A stretch of 58,439 bases of DNA from Myxococcus xanthus (GCF_013116825.1 NZ_JABFNS010000045.1:1-58439); one strand, 5' to 3'; shown: positions 1-9,621, counted from the stretch's first letter. Notes: generated from the letters alone by a model not told the origin. Numbers and translations are program-made.

Positions 1-1
1 A

Positions 2-1990
2 TCGTCGCCCCCGCCCTTCACCGCGCCGCCACCGCCGCCGCGCTACAGCACGCCCGCCCTGTCGCCGCGCGATCTCATCGACGTGGACGAGGAGCCGGAA
101 GCGCCGCCGCCCGCGCCCGTGGCACGCGCCGCGCCGTCCCCTGCCCCGACCTCCACGGCCGCCCCTGCCCCCGCGGGCCGGCCGGCACAGCCGGCCTCCG
201 CGTCGCCCGTGCTCGACGCCAAGGCCTACCCCCTGCTCACCTCGCTGGGCCGCAACCTGAGCCAGGCCGCCCATGAGGGCCGCCTGGACCCGGTGGTGGG
301 ACGCGCGCGCGAGGTCGAGGAGGTCATCGACATCCTGGGCAAGCGGCGCACCAACAACCCCTGCCTGCTGGGCGAGCCTGGCGTGGGCAAGACGGCGGTG
401 GTGGAGGGCGTGGCGCAGCGCCTGCTCGAGCTGCGTGGGTCGCTGTCCGAGAAGGTGCTGGTGGAGCTGGACATGGCCACGCTGGTGGCCGGCACGCAGC
501 TGCGCGGCTCGTTCTCCGAGAAGCTCAACGCGCTGAAGGAAGAGGTCCGCCGCGCCGAGGGCCGCGTGGTGGTCTTCATCGACGAAATCCACACGCTGGT
601 GGGCGCGGGCTCCACGGGTGACGGTCCGCAGGACGCGGCCAACGAGCTGAAGACGGCCATGGCGCGCGGTGAGTTCCCCTGCATCGGCGCCACCACGCAC
701 GACGAGTACCGCAAGTTCATCAGCACCGACCCGGCCCTGGAGCGCCGCTTCACCGCCGTCGTGGTCAACGAGCCCTCCGTACCGGAGACGGTGGAGATCC
801 TCCGGGGCATCATCGGCCGCTACGAGGAGCACCACGGGCTGCGCTACACGCCCGAGGCGCTGGAGGCCGCGACCTCCCTGGCCAGCCGCTACGTGACGGA
901 CCGCTTCATGCCGGACAAGGCCATCTCCGTGGTGGACCTGGCCGGCAGCCGCTGCCACCGTGAGGGCCGCAACGTGGTGGAGCCCTCCGACGTGGCGCGC
1001 GTGGTGGCCAAGCTCGCGGGCGTCCCGGAGGAGCGCCTGCTGATGAACGACTCGTCGCGCCTGCTCCGGCTGGAGCAGGACCTGGCGGAGCGCGTCATCG
1101 GGCACTCGGAGGCAGTCACGCGCATCGCCCGGGTCATCCGCCGCAACTACGCGGGCTTCGCGTCGCGCCGCCCCATGGGCAGCTTCCTCTTCCTGGGCCC
1201 CACGGGCGTGGGCAAGACGGAGATGGCCCGCGCGCTGGCGGACGTGCTGTTCGGCAACCGCGACTCGCTGGTGCGCCTGGACATGAGCGAGATGTCCGAG
1301 CAGCACGGCGTCTCGCGCCTCATCGGTTCGCCCGCCGGCTACGTGGGCTTCGGCGAGGGTGGACAGCTCACGGAGCCCGTGCGCCGCCGGCCCTCGTCGG
1401 TGGTGGTGCTGGACGAAATCGAGAAGGCACACCGCGAGGTGCAGATGCTCCTCCTCCAAGTCCTGGAGGAAGGCCGCCTGACGGACGGCAAGGGGCGCCA
1501 CATCGACTTCTCCAACACCGTCATTGTCATGACGACGAACCTGGGCGCGGAGGCCTTCTCCCGCACCGGCCGCCCGGTGGGCTTCGGCGCGGACTCCGCG
1601 GGCCCCGGGGACGCCATGGACATGGCGTCGTCGGTGGCGCGCAAGGCGCTGCCGCCGGAGCTGTGGAACCGCATCGACGAACGGCTCCCCTTCCGCCCCC
1701 TGGCGGAAATGGAGGTGGCACGCATCGCCACGTTGCTGCTGGAGGAGAGCAGCAAGCGCCTGACCACCGAGCGCGGCATCGAATACGTGGCGGGCGACGA
1801 CGTGGTCGGCCACCTGCTGAAGTCCGGCGGCTTCGACCCGCAGCTGGGCGCGCGCCCCATGCGGCAGATGGTGCAGCGACTGGTGGAGGGCCCCCTCGCG
1901 GAGCGCATCCTGTCAGGTGAGTTCGTCACGGGCGACCGCGTGCGCATCGCGGTGAACTCCGGACAGCTCCAGTTCCAGCGCGAGCGATGA
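2..1990 (+). CDS. ClpA-like AAA+ protein unfoldase, 5' end outside the window
   Basis: The frame is open from the first bases of the window, so the N-terminus (probably the Clp N domain) is missing. The first ~75 visible codons are Pro/Ala/Ser-rich and form a linker. Two AAA+ modules follow. D1 has Walker A GEPGVGKT and Walker B VVVFIDEIH. D2 has Walker A GPTGVGKT and Walker B VVVLDEIEKAH, then a C-terminal Clp D2-small domain. No ClpB/ClpC middle domain lies between D1 and D2, so ClpA is the closest type. A VGFG tetrapeptide after the TTNLGAE motif sits where ClpA/ClpC carry their ClpP-docking loop, so pairing with ClpP is plausible (inference). ATP-driven unfolding of substrates is the family role. 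The stop overlaps the next ATG by 4 bp (ATGA). Confidence 0.9.
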   Translation, partial: SSPPPFTAPPPPPRYSTPALSPRDLIDVDEEPEAPPPAPVARAAPSPAPTSTAAPAPAGRPAQPASASPVLDAKAYPLLTSLGRNLSQAAHEGRLDPVVGRAREVEEVIDILGKRRTNNPCLLGEPGVGKTAVVEGVAQRLLELRGSLSEKVLVELDMATLVAGTQLRGSFSEKLNALKEEVRRAEGRVVVFIDEIHTLVGAGSTGDGPQDAANELKTAMARGEFPCIGATTHDEYRKFISTDPALERRFTAVVVNEPSVPETVEILRGIIGRYEEHHGLRYTPEALEAATSLASRYVTDRFMPDKAISVVDLAGSRCHREGRNVVEPSDVARVVAKLAGVPEERLLMNDSSRLLRLEQDLAERVIGHSEAVTRIARVIRRNYAGFASRRPMGSFLFLGPTGVGKTEMARALADVLFGNRDSLVRLDMSEMSEQHGVSRLIGSPAGYVGFGEGGQLTEPVRRRPSSVVVLDEIEKAHREVQMLLLQVLEEGRLTDGKGRHIDFSNTVIVMTTNLGAEAFSRTGRPVGFGADSAGPGDAMDMASSVARKALPPELWNRIDERLPFRPLAEMEVARIATLLLEESSKRLTTERGIEYVAGDDVVGHLLKSGGFDPQLGARPMRQMVQRLVEGPLAERILSGEFVTGDRVRIAVNSGQLQFQRER

Positions 1991-2856
1991 GCCCCGGTCC
2001 CCGCCGCCGCACAGGGCCTTCGAAACGGCGCCCACCCGTCGTGATTGTCGGGATGGGCCGCCTCGGTGGCGCCCTCGGGCTGGCGCTCCAGGCGAAGCGC
2101 TGGCCCGTGCGCATCCACTCCCGCACGGACGAAGGCCGCGAGCGCGCGGAAGCGCTCGGCTTGAAGGCGGCCGCTCCCGCGGACCTGAAGCGGGCCCGCG
2201 TCATCATCCTGTGTGTTCCGGACGCGGCGGTACCCGCCGTCGCACAGGCGCTGTCCACCACCCTCCCCCGCACGGCAGCGCTGGTGCACACGGCGGGCGC
2301 GCTCTCGCTCGATGCGCTGGGCACGGCCAAGGGCCGGAGTCGCGGCTCGTTCCATCCGCTCTGCGCCGTCTCCTCGCCACGCGACTCGCTGGCGGGCAGC
2401 ACCGTGGCGGTGAGCACCCCGTCGCGCACGCTGCGGGACGTGCTGCGTCACATGGCGGCGGACGCGGGGCTCCGCGTCATCGAGGTGCCAGAAGGCCACC
2501 GCGCGGCCTACCACGCGGGCGCGGTGCTGAGCGCCGGAGGCCTGGTGTCGCTGGCGGATGCGGCGGTGGCGGCCCTGGGCGCCGCGGGAATCCCCCCAAC
2601 GGACGCGCTGGCGGCCCTGTTGCCGCTGATGCACTCGGCGCTGAGGGGATTGGAGACGCGGGGGCTCGCGGGGGGACTCACCGGCCCCATCGTCCGCGGA
2701 GACTCCGGCGTGGTGGCGGCGCACCTGGAGGCGCTCCCCGCGGACGTCGCGCCCCTCTATCGGTTGCTGTCGCGGCGCGCGCTGGGGCTGGCCAGAGACC
2801 GGCTGGAGCCCACGTCGCGCGCCGCGCTGGAGCGGCAGCTCAAGCCGTCAGGATGA
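1987..2856 (+). CDS. Rossmann-fold / DUF2520 NADP-dependent oxidoreductase-like protein
   Basis: 289 aa. The N-terminus has a dinucleotide-binding turn (VGMGRLGG, about residues 21-28) followed by alternating strands and helices with an ILCVPDAAV motif, as in F420/NADP oxidoreductases and prephenate dehydrogenase-like Rossmann domains. The C-terminal half, from about residue 140, is helical and resembles DUF2520, which usually accompanies this Rossmann domain. No substrate can be assigned. The start ATG overlaps the clp stop (ATGA), suggesting translational coupling. The 3' end overlaps the convergent gene at 2840-4165 by 17 bp. Confidence 0.75.
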   Translation: MSPGPRRRTGPSKRRPPVVIVGMGRLGGALGLALQAKRWPVRIHSRTDEGRERAEALGLKAAAPADLKRARVIILCVPDAAVPAVAQALSTTLPRTAALVHTAGALSLDALGTAKGRSRGSFHPLCAVSSPRDSLAGSTVAVSTPSRTLRDVLRHMAADAGLRVIEVPEGHRAAYHAGAVLSAGGLVSLADAAVAALGAAGIPPTDALAALLPLMHSALRGLETRGLAGGLTGPIVRGDSGVVAAHLEALPADVAPLYRLLSRRALGLARDRLEPTSRAALERQLKPSG

Positions 2857-4165
2857 TGGAACCCTGCAGGGCCTTGCGCACCACGGCCAAGGCCTGCTCG
2901 GACGCGGCCTCGGCCTCGGTGAGCCGGCGCAGGGACAGCTCGCCGCCCTGAACCTGCGTCACGGAGCGCTTCAGGTCGGAGAGCAGCGTCAGCGCGGCCT
3001 GCAGCATCTCCTTGCCCTGCGGCGACTCGGTGGCGGGCTTGCCGGCCGCCTTCGCCACGTACTCCGTGAAGCGCTGGAGCGTCTCCGCCGTCTTCGCGGG
3101 GTCGAACTGCTCCAGCAGCGACTGGATGCGCGAGGCGTTGATGCGGATGAGGCGAAGCGCGCCCACCCGGCCGAAGCCCGGGTGCACCAGGCCGATGTCG
3201 CTCATCTCGAACGCGCCCAGCAGGCCCTCGTCGGGAGCCTTGTGCGCGTGCGGCACCAGGTCCACGAAGAGCGGCAGCGGGTCCGCGCCCTGGCGGAACA
3301 TCTCCAGCTCCTCCTCGTCCAGCGGCGGGAAGTTGGCCGGAGTGCCGATGAACAGCAGCGGCAGCACCAGGTCGTGCCAGAAGTCCTCGGGCGCCGAGCC
3401 CGTCCCGCCGATGGTGCCGAACAGGTGCGCCATCAACTCCGCCAGACGCGGCGCGCGCTCGGCCTGGTCGATGAGCGACTTGGTGGTGTCCAGGCGCTGG
3501 AGGGACTGCACGATCTGCCCCTCGAACTGCTGGCGCGCCTCGGGAGGCAGGGGCGGCTGGGTGCGGCCCAGCGCGTTGCGCACGTCCCGAGCGAGCCCGT
3601 CCGGCTTCGTCTCCAGGGCCGTGGCGGCCTTCTTCGGATCCAGGACGACGAACTGGAGGAACCCGGGGTCGAAGAGGCGCTGGTAGTCCACCGGCGTCAG
3701 CTTGGGCGCCTGGCCTCCCAGGGCCTGCGCCGGGTTGCCGCCAAAGCGGGCCTGTCCCAGCGAACGGCGGATGTCCGCGGCCAGGTCCTCCAGGCGGGCC
3801 AGCTTGCCCTGCCCCAGCGAATCCATCACCGCGCCGAACGGCGACAGCATGATGATGGCCTCCGGGAAGCCCAGCGTGGCGCCCTCCGGCGAGTCGCGGT
3901 TGGGGAACCAGAAGGCCTGGTGCTCCTGGATGAGCCGCAGGGCGAACGCCCCCGCCAGGCCCAGCGCGATGGTCTGGTGCTCCGGCTTGTTCACCTGGAA
4001 CGAGCCGCCAGTCAGCTGCGCGATGCCGGGTTCAATCTCCACCCAGGGTGCCTTGAGCAGATCGACTGGCTTGCCGGTGGCCTGCTCCAGGGCAGCGGCG
4101 ACCTGCATCTGGGCATTGTGAACGTGCTGCGGAACGGGATGCGCCTGGGTGGCGGGTTCGGACAT
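2840..4165 (-). CDS. Uncharacterised 441-aa protein
   Basis: I do not recognise a family. The ATG at 4165 is preferred because the frame upstream of it (to 4324) runs into the divergent gene and reads like non-coding translation. The protein starts with a His/Gln-rich segment, has no signal peptide and no clear membrane span, and is largely helical. It contains a hydrophobic AIALGLAGAFALRL-like patch near residue 65, acidic Pro-rich loops around PPLDEEELEMF (about residue 290), and a C-terminal amphipathic helical region with regularly spaced Leu that could form a coiled coil. A cytoplasmic structural or adaptor role is possible but is only a guess. It is convergent with the DUF2520 gene and divergent from the large envelope protein gene. 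Confidence 0.6.
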   Translation of the reverse strand: MSEPATQAHPVPQHVHNAQMQVAAALEQATGKPVDLLKAPWVEIEPGIAQLTGGSFQVNKPEHQTIALGLAGAFALRLIQEHQAFWFPNRDSPEGATLGFPEAIIMLSPFGAVMDSLGQGKLARLEDLAADIRRSLGQARFGGNPAQALGGQAPKLTPVDYQRLFDPGFLQFVVLDPKKAATALETKPDGLARDVRNALGRTQPPLPPEARQQFEGQIVQSLQRLDTTKSLIDQAERAPRLAELMAHLFGTIGGTGSAPEDFWHDLVLPLLFIGTPANFPPLDEEELEMFRQGADPLPLFVDLVPHAHKAPDEGLLGAFEMSDIGLVHPGFGRVGALRLIRINASRIQSLLEQFDPAKTAETLQRFTEYVAKAAGKPATESPQGKEMLQAALTLLSDLKRSVTQVQGGELSLRRLTEAEAASEQALAVVRKALQGSIILTA

Positions 4166-4263
4166 GGCGGAATCCAGACTCGAAAATAGGAAGGCGACGG
4201 GTCCATCCCTTACCGTGAAATTCGCGGTCGTGGCTACGATTTGTGGCCTGTAGGATGGCCTGC

Positions 4264-7200
4264 ATGCCCGCTTCCCGCTGGTGGCTTCGCTGGGCTGTCC
4301 TCGCCACCTGTTTCCTGCTGACAAACGGTGGGTGTGCCTTCGTCACACCCCGTTTCCCCCAGAACATCCAGGCCTCGTTCGCTCGGGACGAGATGCGCAA
4401 GCTCACCACGGAGTCCCTGGAGCTCTATTACCCCGCCCAGCTCCGGGGCGCGGCCCTGCGCATGGCGTCCCGGCTGGAGGGCTGCGTGGCCCGCCTCCAC
4501 GAACAGACGTGGCGGAAGAAGAAGCGGGACCGGGTGCTCGTCTACCTGACGAGTTCCAACTTCAACAACGCCTACGTGGTCCCGGACTACGCCAGCACGC
4601 CTCAGCAGATGGTGATGCCTTCCCACCTGACGCTGGAGCTGTTCCACCTGTTCAACCTGGGCGAGGTGGACGTCGGTGACGTGGCCTGCCACGAGGCCGT
4701 CCACTACGTGCAGCTCCAGCAGACGGACGGGGTCTGGGGTTTCCTCAACCTCGTCACCGGGGGCTTGTTCCAGCCCAACTCCTATACGGAGTCGTGGTTC
4801 CTGGAGGGACTGGCCACCTATTACGAAGGGCAGTTCGAAAAGGACGCGGGACGGCCCCACAGCCCCGTCTGGCGCGGCTGGTACGACTCCGTGGTGCAGG
4901 CCACCGGAGGACGGCTGAACCCCGGCTACCTGTCCCCCGAGCAGCGCGCGCTGGACCCGTTCGGCGGCAACTACATCACCGGCATGCACTTCGTGGAGTA
5001 CCTCGCGAACCGCTATGGGGAGACGAAGCTGTGGAAGCTGGTGGATGAGCAGGGAGGCTCCTTCGTGCCGCCGCTGGCGGTGACACTCCGCTTCAAGCGC
5101 GTGTACGGGCGGGACATCGGCTCGCTGTTCGCGGAGTACACGCAGTCGCTGCGGGAGAACCTGCAGGTGCGCGAGCGCCCCTCCGCGCAACGGACGTGGG
5201 TGTCCGACGCGGGCTACTTCTCCCGGCTGGCCTCGCACGCGGCCAGCGGAGTCACCGCGACGGTGGGCGTGGGCCGGGAGCGCTACACGCGGTTGACGGT
5301 GCTGGAGCCGGATGGCCGCGTGCGCTTCGAACGGCCGCTGGTGGAGCTGCTGCCCGGGCGCCGCTGGGTGCTGGGCTCCCCGACGCTGGTCAGCGGCATG
5401 TCGTTCAGCCGCGATGGCGCGTGGCTGTACCTGGTGATGGCCGACCTGAACACGGAAGGGGGCTACACTGCGAGGCTGTGGAAGGTGGATGCGCGCACGG
5501 GGAACGTGGTGCGGCTCTGGGATGATGTGATGGGGATGGGCGGCAGCATCACGCCGGACGGGACGGCCTACGTCTTCGTCCGCGTCGATGGGGATTCAGC
5601 CAACGTGGTGCGGCTGGACTTGGAGACGGACACCCGGAAGGCCCTCACCGACTTCGGCGCCAGCACCTCCGTGGGGCCGCCCGCGGTCGCACCGGATGGC
5701 GAACGGGTCGTCTTCCCGCTCTCAGGGGACGCGGGTTGGGACCTGGTCCTGCGGGAAGCGGATGGACGCCTTCGGTGGCTGACGCGCGATGGCCGCTTCA
5801 ACTACTCGCCCAGGTGGCTGGATGATGAACGCCTCGTGTTCCTCCGGGAGCACGAGGAACGGCTGCAGGCCCACGTCCTCACGGTGGCGACGCGAGAAGT
5901 GGTTCGCATCACGGACGCGCCGCACCTGGTGATGGACGTTCATCCCGTGGGAACCGAGGAAGTGGTGTTCCTCAACCGGGACGGTCTGAACTTCACCATC
6001 GACCGCGCCCCACTGGTGCCGATCGCGCCGGTGGAGACCGGCATTGGCGCGGCCCAAGTGGAGGTGGCAGGGCACGCGGTGCTGGCGCAGGCCCCCCACC
6101 CTTCAGCTCCATCTCTCGAGACCGAACCCGGAGCCCCCCGGATCCCTGAAGTACGCACGGAGACTCCGGCATCGGAGTCGGAACAGGCCCCCACGGCCGC
6201 ACCTTCCGAGTCCGAGTTCGCCGCGTTCCCCATGTCCGGCGCACCGGTCCAGCCCGATGCGGCGCTACCGTCCTCACCGGCAGGGACCGCGCCGGGCCAT
6301 GGAGCCCCGCCATCCGGACCTCCACTGCCTGCCCCTCAGTCGGAGCAGCCTGCCCCCGAGGACACCGCGCCGCCGTCCCCATCTCCCGCGGCTGAAGACG
6401 CGCCCACGGCGCTCACGGGACTCGACGCTCCAGTCGAAGCCCCGCCTGACCCGGGCACGGAGCTCCAGATTCTCTCGGACGAGCCCTACTCGCCGCTGGA
6501 GCGCTTCTTCATCCCCGAGCTCCGCGTGCCCTACCTGCTCGCGGGAGCCGACCCCGACAACACGGACGACACGTACACGATGGGCGGGTTGGCCCTGGCG
6601 GGACAGGACCGGCTCGGCTTCCATGCGTACTCGCTGCTGCTCTCCTTCGACACGCGCGAAGACGCCCCCAGCCTCTCGCTGGCCTACGGCAACGCGCAAC
6701 TCGCGCCCTGGTACATCCAGGTGTCGGGGGCGTACATCCGCCAGAATCAGCGCACGGACCTCCAGGCCACGGCCTTCGCTTCGCGCTCCTTCTGGACCAC
6801 GCCGGTGACCTTCGGCGTGCTGGCGCTGCGCCGTGAGTACGACGCCACGGACCGCTCCCCGCGCATGCTGACGCGCATCGTCGGCCCGGAGGTCTCCGTG
6901 TCGTACTTCGCGGGTGAAGCCACGTCCTACGGCAGCACCCAGCGCGGCCTGGGCATGACGGCGGCCGCGGGTGTGTACCCCGGCGCATTCCTCCGGGACT
7001 CCACCATGGGCGACGTGCGCCTGGGACTCGACGCCTTCACGGGGGGCCTGCCCTTCACGGGGCGCGACAACCTCCGCCTCACCGCGGTGGGGCGCTTCCT
7101 CCCCGGCGCGCCGTCCGGGCTGCTCCAGGTCGGCGGCCTGAGAGCGGGGCAAATCTGGTACACCAACCGCGAGAGCCAGCAGACCGCTCCCCTGCCCCTG

Positions 7201-7554
7201 CAGTTGCAGCCGGGCATCGCCTTCAGCGAATACCTGCGCGGCTACGAGGACCTGGAGATTCGCGCGCGCGACGCGCTCATCGGCTCCGCGACGTACCAGT
7301 ACCGGGTCCCCATCGACTACGGATGGGCCTCCACGCTGTGGCTCTTCCCGTCCCTCTTCGTGCGAGACGTCGGCGTCGAGGCCTTCGGCTCGCTGGCCCG
7401 CACCGACAACCGCGCCAACCACGCGGCCGTGGGGGCCTCGGCGTCACTGCACCTCACCTTCGGGCAGGCGGTTCCGGTGTCCCTCTATTACCAATACGCC
7501 TACCGCTTCGAGCAGGGCCTGGACCACCTGCACCTCATCGGCCTCGGGCTCTGA
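4264..7554 (+). CDS. Large envelope protein: HEXXH metallopeptidase-like domain, TolB-like propeller, C-terminal beta-barrel
   Basis: About 1096 aa from ATG 4264; GTG 4243 and ATG 4255 are alternatives. A basic n-region, a hydrophobic stretch and NGGC near residue 24 suggest an imperfect lipobox or other export signal. Residues ~40-280 look like a peptidase MA/gluzincin domain: HEAVH at ~143-147 (zinc-binding HEXXH) and a downstream EGLATYYE glutamate near residue 180. Residues ~300-600 carry repeated SxDGxxLxxx / DGxRVVFP blades typical of TolB/PD40 propellers. Residues ~600-730 are a Pro/Ala/Ser/Glu-rich linker. The last ~350 residues are amphipathic beta strands ending in aromatic-rich LYYQYAYRF and a hydrophobic terminus, like an outer-membrane surface-antigen barrel. 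Likely outer-membrane located; substrate unknown. Confidence 0.75.
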   Translation: MPASRWWLRWAVLATCFLLTNGGCAFVTPRFPQNIQASFARDEMRKLTTESLELYYPAQLRGAALRMASRLEGCVARLHEQTWRKKKRDRVLVYLTSSNFNNAYVVPDYASTPQQMVMPSHLTLELFHLFNLGEVDVGDVACHEAVHYVQLQQTDGVWGFLNLVTGGLFQPNSYTESWFLEGLATYYEGQFEKDAGRPHSPVWRGWYDSVVQATGGRLNPGYLSPEQRALDPFGGNYITGMHFVEYLANRYGETKLWKLVDEQGGSFVPPLAVTLRFKRVYGRDIGSLFAEYTQSLRENLQVRERPSAQRTWVSDAGYFSRLASHAASGVTATVGVGRERYTRLTVLEPDGRVRFERPLVELLPGRRWVLGSPTLVSGMSFSRDGAWLYLVMADLNTEGGYTARLWKVDARTGNVVRLWDDVMGMGGSITPDGTAYVFVRVDGDSANVVRLDLETDTRKALTDFGASTSVGPPAVAPDGERVVFPLSGDAGWDLVLREADGRLRWLTRDGRFNYSPRWLDDERLVFLREHEERLQAHVLTVATREVVRITDAPHLVMDVHPVGTEEVVFLNRDGLNFTIDRAPLVPIAPVETGIGAAQVEVAGHAVLAQAPHPSAPSLETEPGAPRIPEVRTETPASESEQAPTAAPSESEFAAFPMSGAPVQPDAALPSSPAGTAPGHGAPPSGPPLPAPQSEQPAPEDTAPPSPSPAAEDAPTALTGLDAPVEAPPDPGTELQILSDEPYSPLERFFIPELRVPYLLAGADPDNTDDTYTMGGLALAGQDRLGFHAYSLLLSFDTREDAPSLSLAYGNAQLAPWYIQVSGAYIRQNQRTDLQATAFASRSFWTTPVTFGVLALRREYDATDRSPRMLTRIVGPEVSVSYFAGEATSYGSTQRGLGMTAAAGVYPGAFLRDSTMGDVRLGLDAFTGGLPFTGRDNLRLTAVGRFLPGAPSGLLQVGGLRAGQIWYTNRESQQTAPLPLQLQPGIAFSEYLRGYEDLEIRARDALIGSATYQYRVPIDYGWASTLWLFPSLFVRDVGVEAFGSLARTDNRANHAAVGASASLHLTFGQAVPVSLYYQYAYRFEQGLDHLHLIGLGL

Positions 7555-7616
7555 CTCGGGCTTGCCCCGCAACCTGCTCGCGAATCACGAACCTGGGTGG
7601 AGCACTCGCGTGTCGC

Positions 7617-8378
7617 TTACAGCCCCTCGTCCTTGCAGAGGTCGTCCTGCAATTCCGTCAGCGCCTTCCGCGCCCGCATGGGCTGGCAGGTGTTGGCCAG
7701 GAAGTAGGACGAGGCGCCCACCGTCGCGCTCTTGAGCCTCGCGCCGAGCGCCGACCAGCACCATTCGAACGCCACCTTCCTCGCATCACCCGCGCGGGAA
7801 TCCGTCGCGGGCAGGTCCAGTGCGGCCAGCACCGCCTCCGCGAGCGCGTCGTCCTTGCAGGCGCCAGCCTCCTTCCCACCCCGCACCGCCGAGGCGAAGA
7901 GTGGCATCGCGACGTAGGCGAAGTGGCCCCGCTTCACGAGCCGCGCGGCCTGGAGCGTCGTCTCAGCGCTCGCGTCCCCCGTCAGCTCCCGGTACGTGTC
8001 GATGCAGCCACTCCGCTCGAGCGCGAGGCAGCGCTCCAGGTCCTTCAATCCTCGCGCATCGCGCGCCGAGGAGAAGCCGGGCGCCTTGGCGAGGAAGGAA
8101 TACCGCTGCCCCAGCGCGCGCGCCTTCCGGGCGGTGGCGAACGGGTCCTTGTCGTCCGGAGCCATCGCCGATTCGACTTCGGCCGTCGCCGCCTCCGTCA
8201 CGAGCGCGCGCCATGTGTCGGTGCGCGAGGCGGGAGGAACGTCCTCCGCGCGCTCCAGCAGCTCCGCCCAGGACTTCTGCACGGCCAGCGCACGGAGGTC
8301 TTCGAGCGTCGCCGCCGGGCGAGCAAGCACCGGCGCCGCCAGGAGATACGCCAGCACCATGGGCAGTCGACGCTTCAC
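7617..8378 (-). CDS. Exported protein of unknown function (third gene of a secreted-protein operon)
   Basis: 253 aa from a GTG that overlaps the upstream stop by 4 bp (GTGA). The start gives a typical Sec signal (basic KRR, hydrophobic MVLAYLLAAPVLA, Ala-rich cleavage region). An ATG six codons downstream would also keep the signal peptide. The mature part is helical, Ala/Leu/Lys-rich, with several Cys (CLALERSGC, GACKDD, WCWSAL, NTCQP, DLCKD) that could form disulfides in the periplasm. No known domain recognised. Its overlap with the upstream gene and the shared export of all three proteins argue for a common task. Confidence 0.65.
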   Translation of the reverse strand: MKRRLPMVLAYLLAAPVLARPAATLEDLRALAVQKSWAELLERAEDVPPASRTDTWRALVTEAATAEVESAMAPDDKDPFATARKARALGQRYSFLAKAPGFSSARDARGLKDLERCLALERSGCIDTYRELTGDASAETTLQAARLVKRGHFAYVAMPLFASAVRGGKEAGACKDDALAEAVLAALDLPATDSRAGDARKVAFEWCWSALGARLKSATVGASSYFLANTCQPMRARKALTELQDDLCKDEGL

Positions 8379-9142
8379 TTGAGCCTCCCGTCCAGGAACC
8401 CAGGCCCCTCGGCCGCGCCCCCTTGAGTGGTGGTGAAGATGAGCGCGTCGGCCCCTCGCTCGAACGCGAGCGCAGGCCCGAAGCGACAGGTGAGGACCGT
8501 GACATCCTTCACGGCGGCACAGCGAGCCCGGCCCCGCGTCGCGAGCGGCGCACACGCCGCCCAGACGTCCAGCTCCGCCATCACCGCATCGTCGAAGGTC
8601 TTCCAGTCGAACGTGAAGGCCGGTGACGTGCCACACGCCTTGCGCAGCGCCGCCATGGCCTCGGCGGCGCGCGCGGTGTACTTCTTCTCCAGGTGGGGCC
8701 AGGCCTTCTTCTCGAAGGCCGCGATCCTCCCGGACTCCCGTTGCAGCAGGTGCGCGGACAGCACTTCAGAGGCAGACGCCTTGCCCGTCGCCTCCTGGCT
8801 GAACTTGACGCGGAAGGATGGCTTCCCGGGAACGAAGGCCTCGTAATCACCAGCGCGCTGGGACAGCAGCACCCAGTCCGCGCCGCGATGACGGACGACG
8901 TAATCAACACCCCGCCCCGTGTCCCGGGCCTTGCCGCGCACCGAGAGGCCATCCTGCTCGGAGTCGGTGCCCTGAAGCCGCAGCACCACCTCCGACGCCT
9001 CCCGCGGCGCCAGCGTCACGACCTCGATGGACTGCCCGTCGATGCCCCGATAGACCTTGAGGCCCAACGACTCCAGTGACTCCGCCGCCACGGCCCCCTG
9101 GGCCCACAGCAGCAGGAGCACCATCGCCATCCTCCGCGCCAT
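8375..9142 (-). CDS. Exported protein of unknown function, paralogous Cys motif
   Basis: 255 aa with a clear signal peptide (MARRMAMVLLLLWAQGAVAA). The N-terminal half is beta-rich (SIEVVTLAPREASEVVLRL). The C-terminal half has a helical stretch followed by CGT, then a pattern of F/W and Cys residues ending in CRFG. The same order (CGT, an aromatic-x2-F segment, two Cys, CLFG) is seen in the small upstream protein at 9145-9621, so the two probably share a domain. Only 2 bp separate the upstream stop from this ATG, and its own stop overlaps the next GTG. Confidence 0.65.
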   Translation of the reverse strand: MARRMAMVLLLLWAQGAVAAESLESLGLKVYRGIDGQSIEVVTLAPREASEVVLRLQGTDSEQDGLSVRGKARDTGRGVDYVVRHRGADWVLLSQRAGDYEAFVPGKPSFRVKFSQEATGKASASEVLSAHLLQRESGRIAAFEKKAWPHLEKKYTARAAEAMAALRKACGTSPAFTFDWKTFDDAVMAELDVWAACAPLATRGRARCAAVKDVTVLTCRFGPALAFERGADALIFTTTQGGAAEGPGFLDGRLK

Positions 9143-9144
9143 GC

Positions 9145-9621
9145 TCAGTTCAGCGCCTTCTCGAGGGTCGCCGTGGTGTTGTCCTCGATGTTCGTGTGGT
9201 CCACGCTCATGCGGTACGTCAGCGTGCCCTTGTCAAGCGAGAGATTCCGCAGCGTCGCGTCGTTGGTGCCGTCCTTCTTCTCGGGCGGCTTGACGCCACC
9301 GAACAGGCACGACACGCCGGTCACCTTCTTCGCAATCGCCTTCTTGTAGGCCGGGCGCTCGCACATGCTGGTGACCCCATTGATGGCCGCCTCACAGTAG
9401 GAGCCATAGCTCGAGTTCGCCCAGGCCTCCGGCTTGAAGTTCTGGAAGTCGGTCTTGACGGTGAGCTTGGTGCCACACTTCTCGTTCGCGGCAGCCAAAG
9501 CCTCGGAGATCTTCTCCTCGAACGACGCCTTCGCCTCCTCCTGCGCGGGCTTGAGATCCTCCTCGGCGAAGGCAGACGTCGACAGCAGGGCCACTGCGGC
9601 GAACACGAGCTTTGAATTCAT
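9145..9621 (-). CDS. Small exported protein of unknown function (first gene of the operon)
   Basis: 158 aa with a signal peptide (MNSKLVFAAVALLSTSAFA, cleavage after AFA). A GGGGAA-like ribosome binding site lies about 8 bases before the ATG. The mature protein has an acidic, helical N-terminus, then CGT, a TDFQNF segment, CEAAINGVTSMCE and SCLFGG, followed by a Lys/Asp-rich beta region. Four or five Cys suggest disulfides in the periplasm. It resembles the C-terminal half of the next protein in the operon. Confidence 0.65.
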   Translation of the reverse strand: MNSKLVFAAVALLSTSAFAEEDLKPAQEEAKASFEEKISEALAAANEKCGTKLTVKTDFQNFKPEAWANSSYGSYCEAAINGVTSMCERPAYKKAIAKKVTGVSCLFGGVKPPEKKDGTNDATLRNLSLDKGTLTYRMSVDHTNIEDNTTATLEKALN

